Positions 5,288 to 5,374 of a stretch of DNA of 5,374 bases are shown here, one piece after another. Source of the stretch: Propionibacteriaceae bacterium. Its GTDB lineage: Bacteria; Actinomycetota; Actinomycetes; Propionibacteriales; Propionibacteriaceae. The notes under the pieces were generated by a model. That model did no database searches and had not been told where the DNA came from. It saw nothing but the letters and a program-made list of their open reading frames with translations. Made by a program: the position numbers and the translations under genes. The DNA lies in contig JAIRRM010000111.1 in the NCBI GenBank assembly GCA_031255975.1, positions 1 through 5,374 on the forward strand, given 5' to 3'. Position 1 is the stretch's first letter. Each line of letters opens with the position of its first letter.

Positions 5288-5374
5288 GGCGGCAACCAGA
5301 CGAGGTGGTATTGGCGGCGCTTCGGGCGATGCTGGAGCAGACGGCGAAGGCAGCACGTTTGGTCGCCAAAGGCT
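5284..5374 (+). CDS. Probable HepT-like HEPN toxin, N-terminal fragment cut by window edge
   Basis: A frame opens with GTG at 5284, overlapping the antitoxin stop as GTGA, and stays open for 30 codons to the window end. The visible peptide begins MRRQPDEVV and continues as an Ala/Leu/Arg-rich amphipathic helix to VAKG. HepT/DUF86 HEPN RNases start with such a helix and usually lie next to an MNT gene. The diagnostic RxxxxxY/H motif would come later and is not in the window. The call therefore rests mainly on context: tight coupling to an MntA-like gene. Another small protein is possible. Confidence 0.55.
   Translation, partial: MRRQPDEVVLAALRAMLEQTAKAARLVAKG

Noticed and set aside
4828..5295. 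155-codon minus-strand frame opposite the antitoxin gene
   Set aside because: The peptide has no domain signature, while the plus strand has full XRE and nucleotidyltransferase motifs plus a promoter.

Overview
The window reads as a moderately GC-rich Gram-positive, most likely a host-associated actinomycete (Actinomycetota). Three things suggest this: GC-rich codon use in most genes, several start codons that sit directly behind a -10 box with no Shine-Dalgarno sequence (leaderless starts), and a PadR regulator paired with a HAAS-type membrane protein. The genus cannot be fixed from the sequence alone.

Layout. (1) 154-1875 (+): a secreted, membrane-anchored surface protein with a signal peptide, an array of 31-residue leucine-rich repeats, a Listeria-Bacteroides-type (Flg_new-like) domain and a C-terminal hydrophobic anchor. 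(2) 1876-2086: an intergenic stretch with a perfect 10-bp inverted repeat and a competing hairpin. (3) 2087-3649 (+): a GH13 alpha-glucosidase / oligo-1,6-glucosidase. Its catalytic barrel is intact but the C-terminal beta-sandwich domain is missing. (4) 4764-3638 (-): a two-gene operon of a PadR regulator and a five-TM HAAS-like protein, overlapping by 4 nt. The membrane gene ends 12 nt inside the 3' end of the glucosidase gene. (5) 4765-4846: a short divergent control region with a promoter and candidate operator facing each way. (6) 4847 to the window end (+): an XRE-HTH/MNT-nucleotidyltransferase fusion antitoxin followed, with a 4-nt overlap, by the start of a probable HepT/HEPN toxin that runs off the edge.

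How the genes relate. The PadR and HAAS-like genes form a translationally coupled regulator/membrane-protein unit, probably self-repressed through a site over the padR -10. The XRE-MNT gene and the cut-off downstream gene look like a HEPN/MNT (type VII) toxin-antitoxin pair with self-regulation through a 13-bp palindrome over the -10. The glucosidase would act inside the cell on isomalto-oligosaccharides or similar alpha-glucosides, if it still folds without its last domain. The surface protein has no clear functional link to the rest. No wholly new system is evident. The most unusual points are the truncated glucosidase at a convergent overlap, the mutually exclusive stem-loops upstream of it, and a sharp composition switch inside the antitoxin gene.
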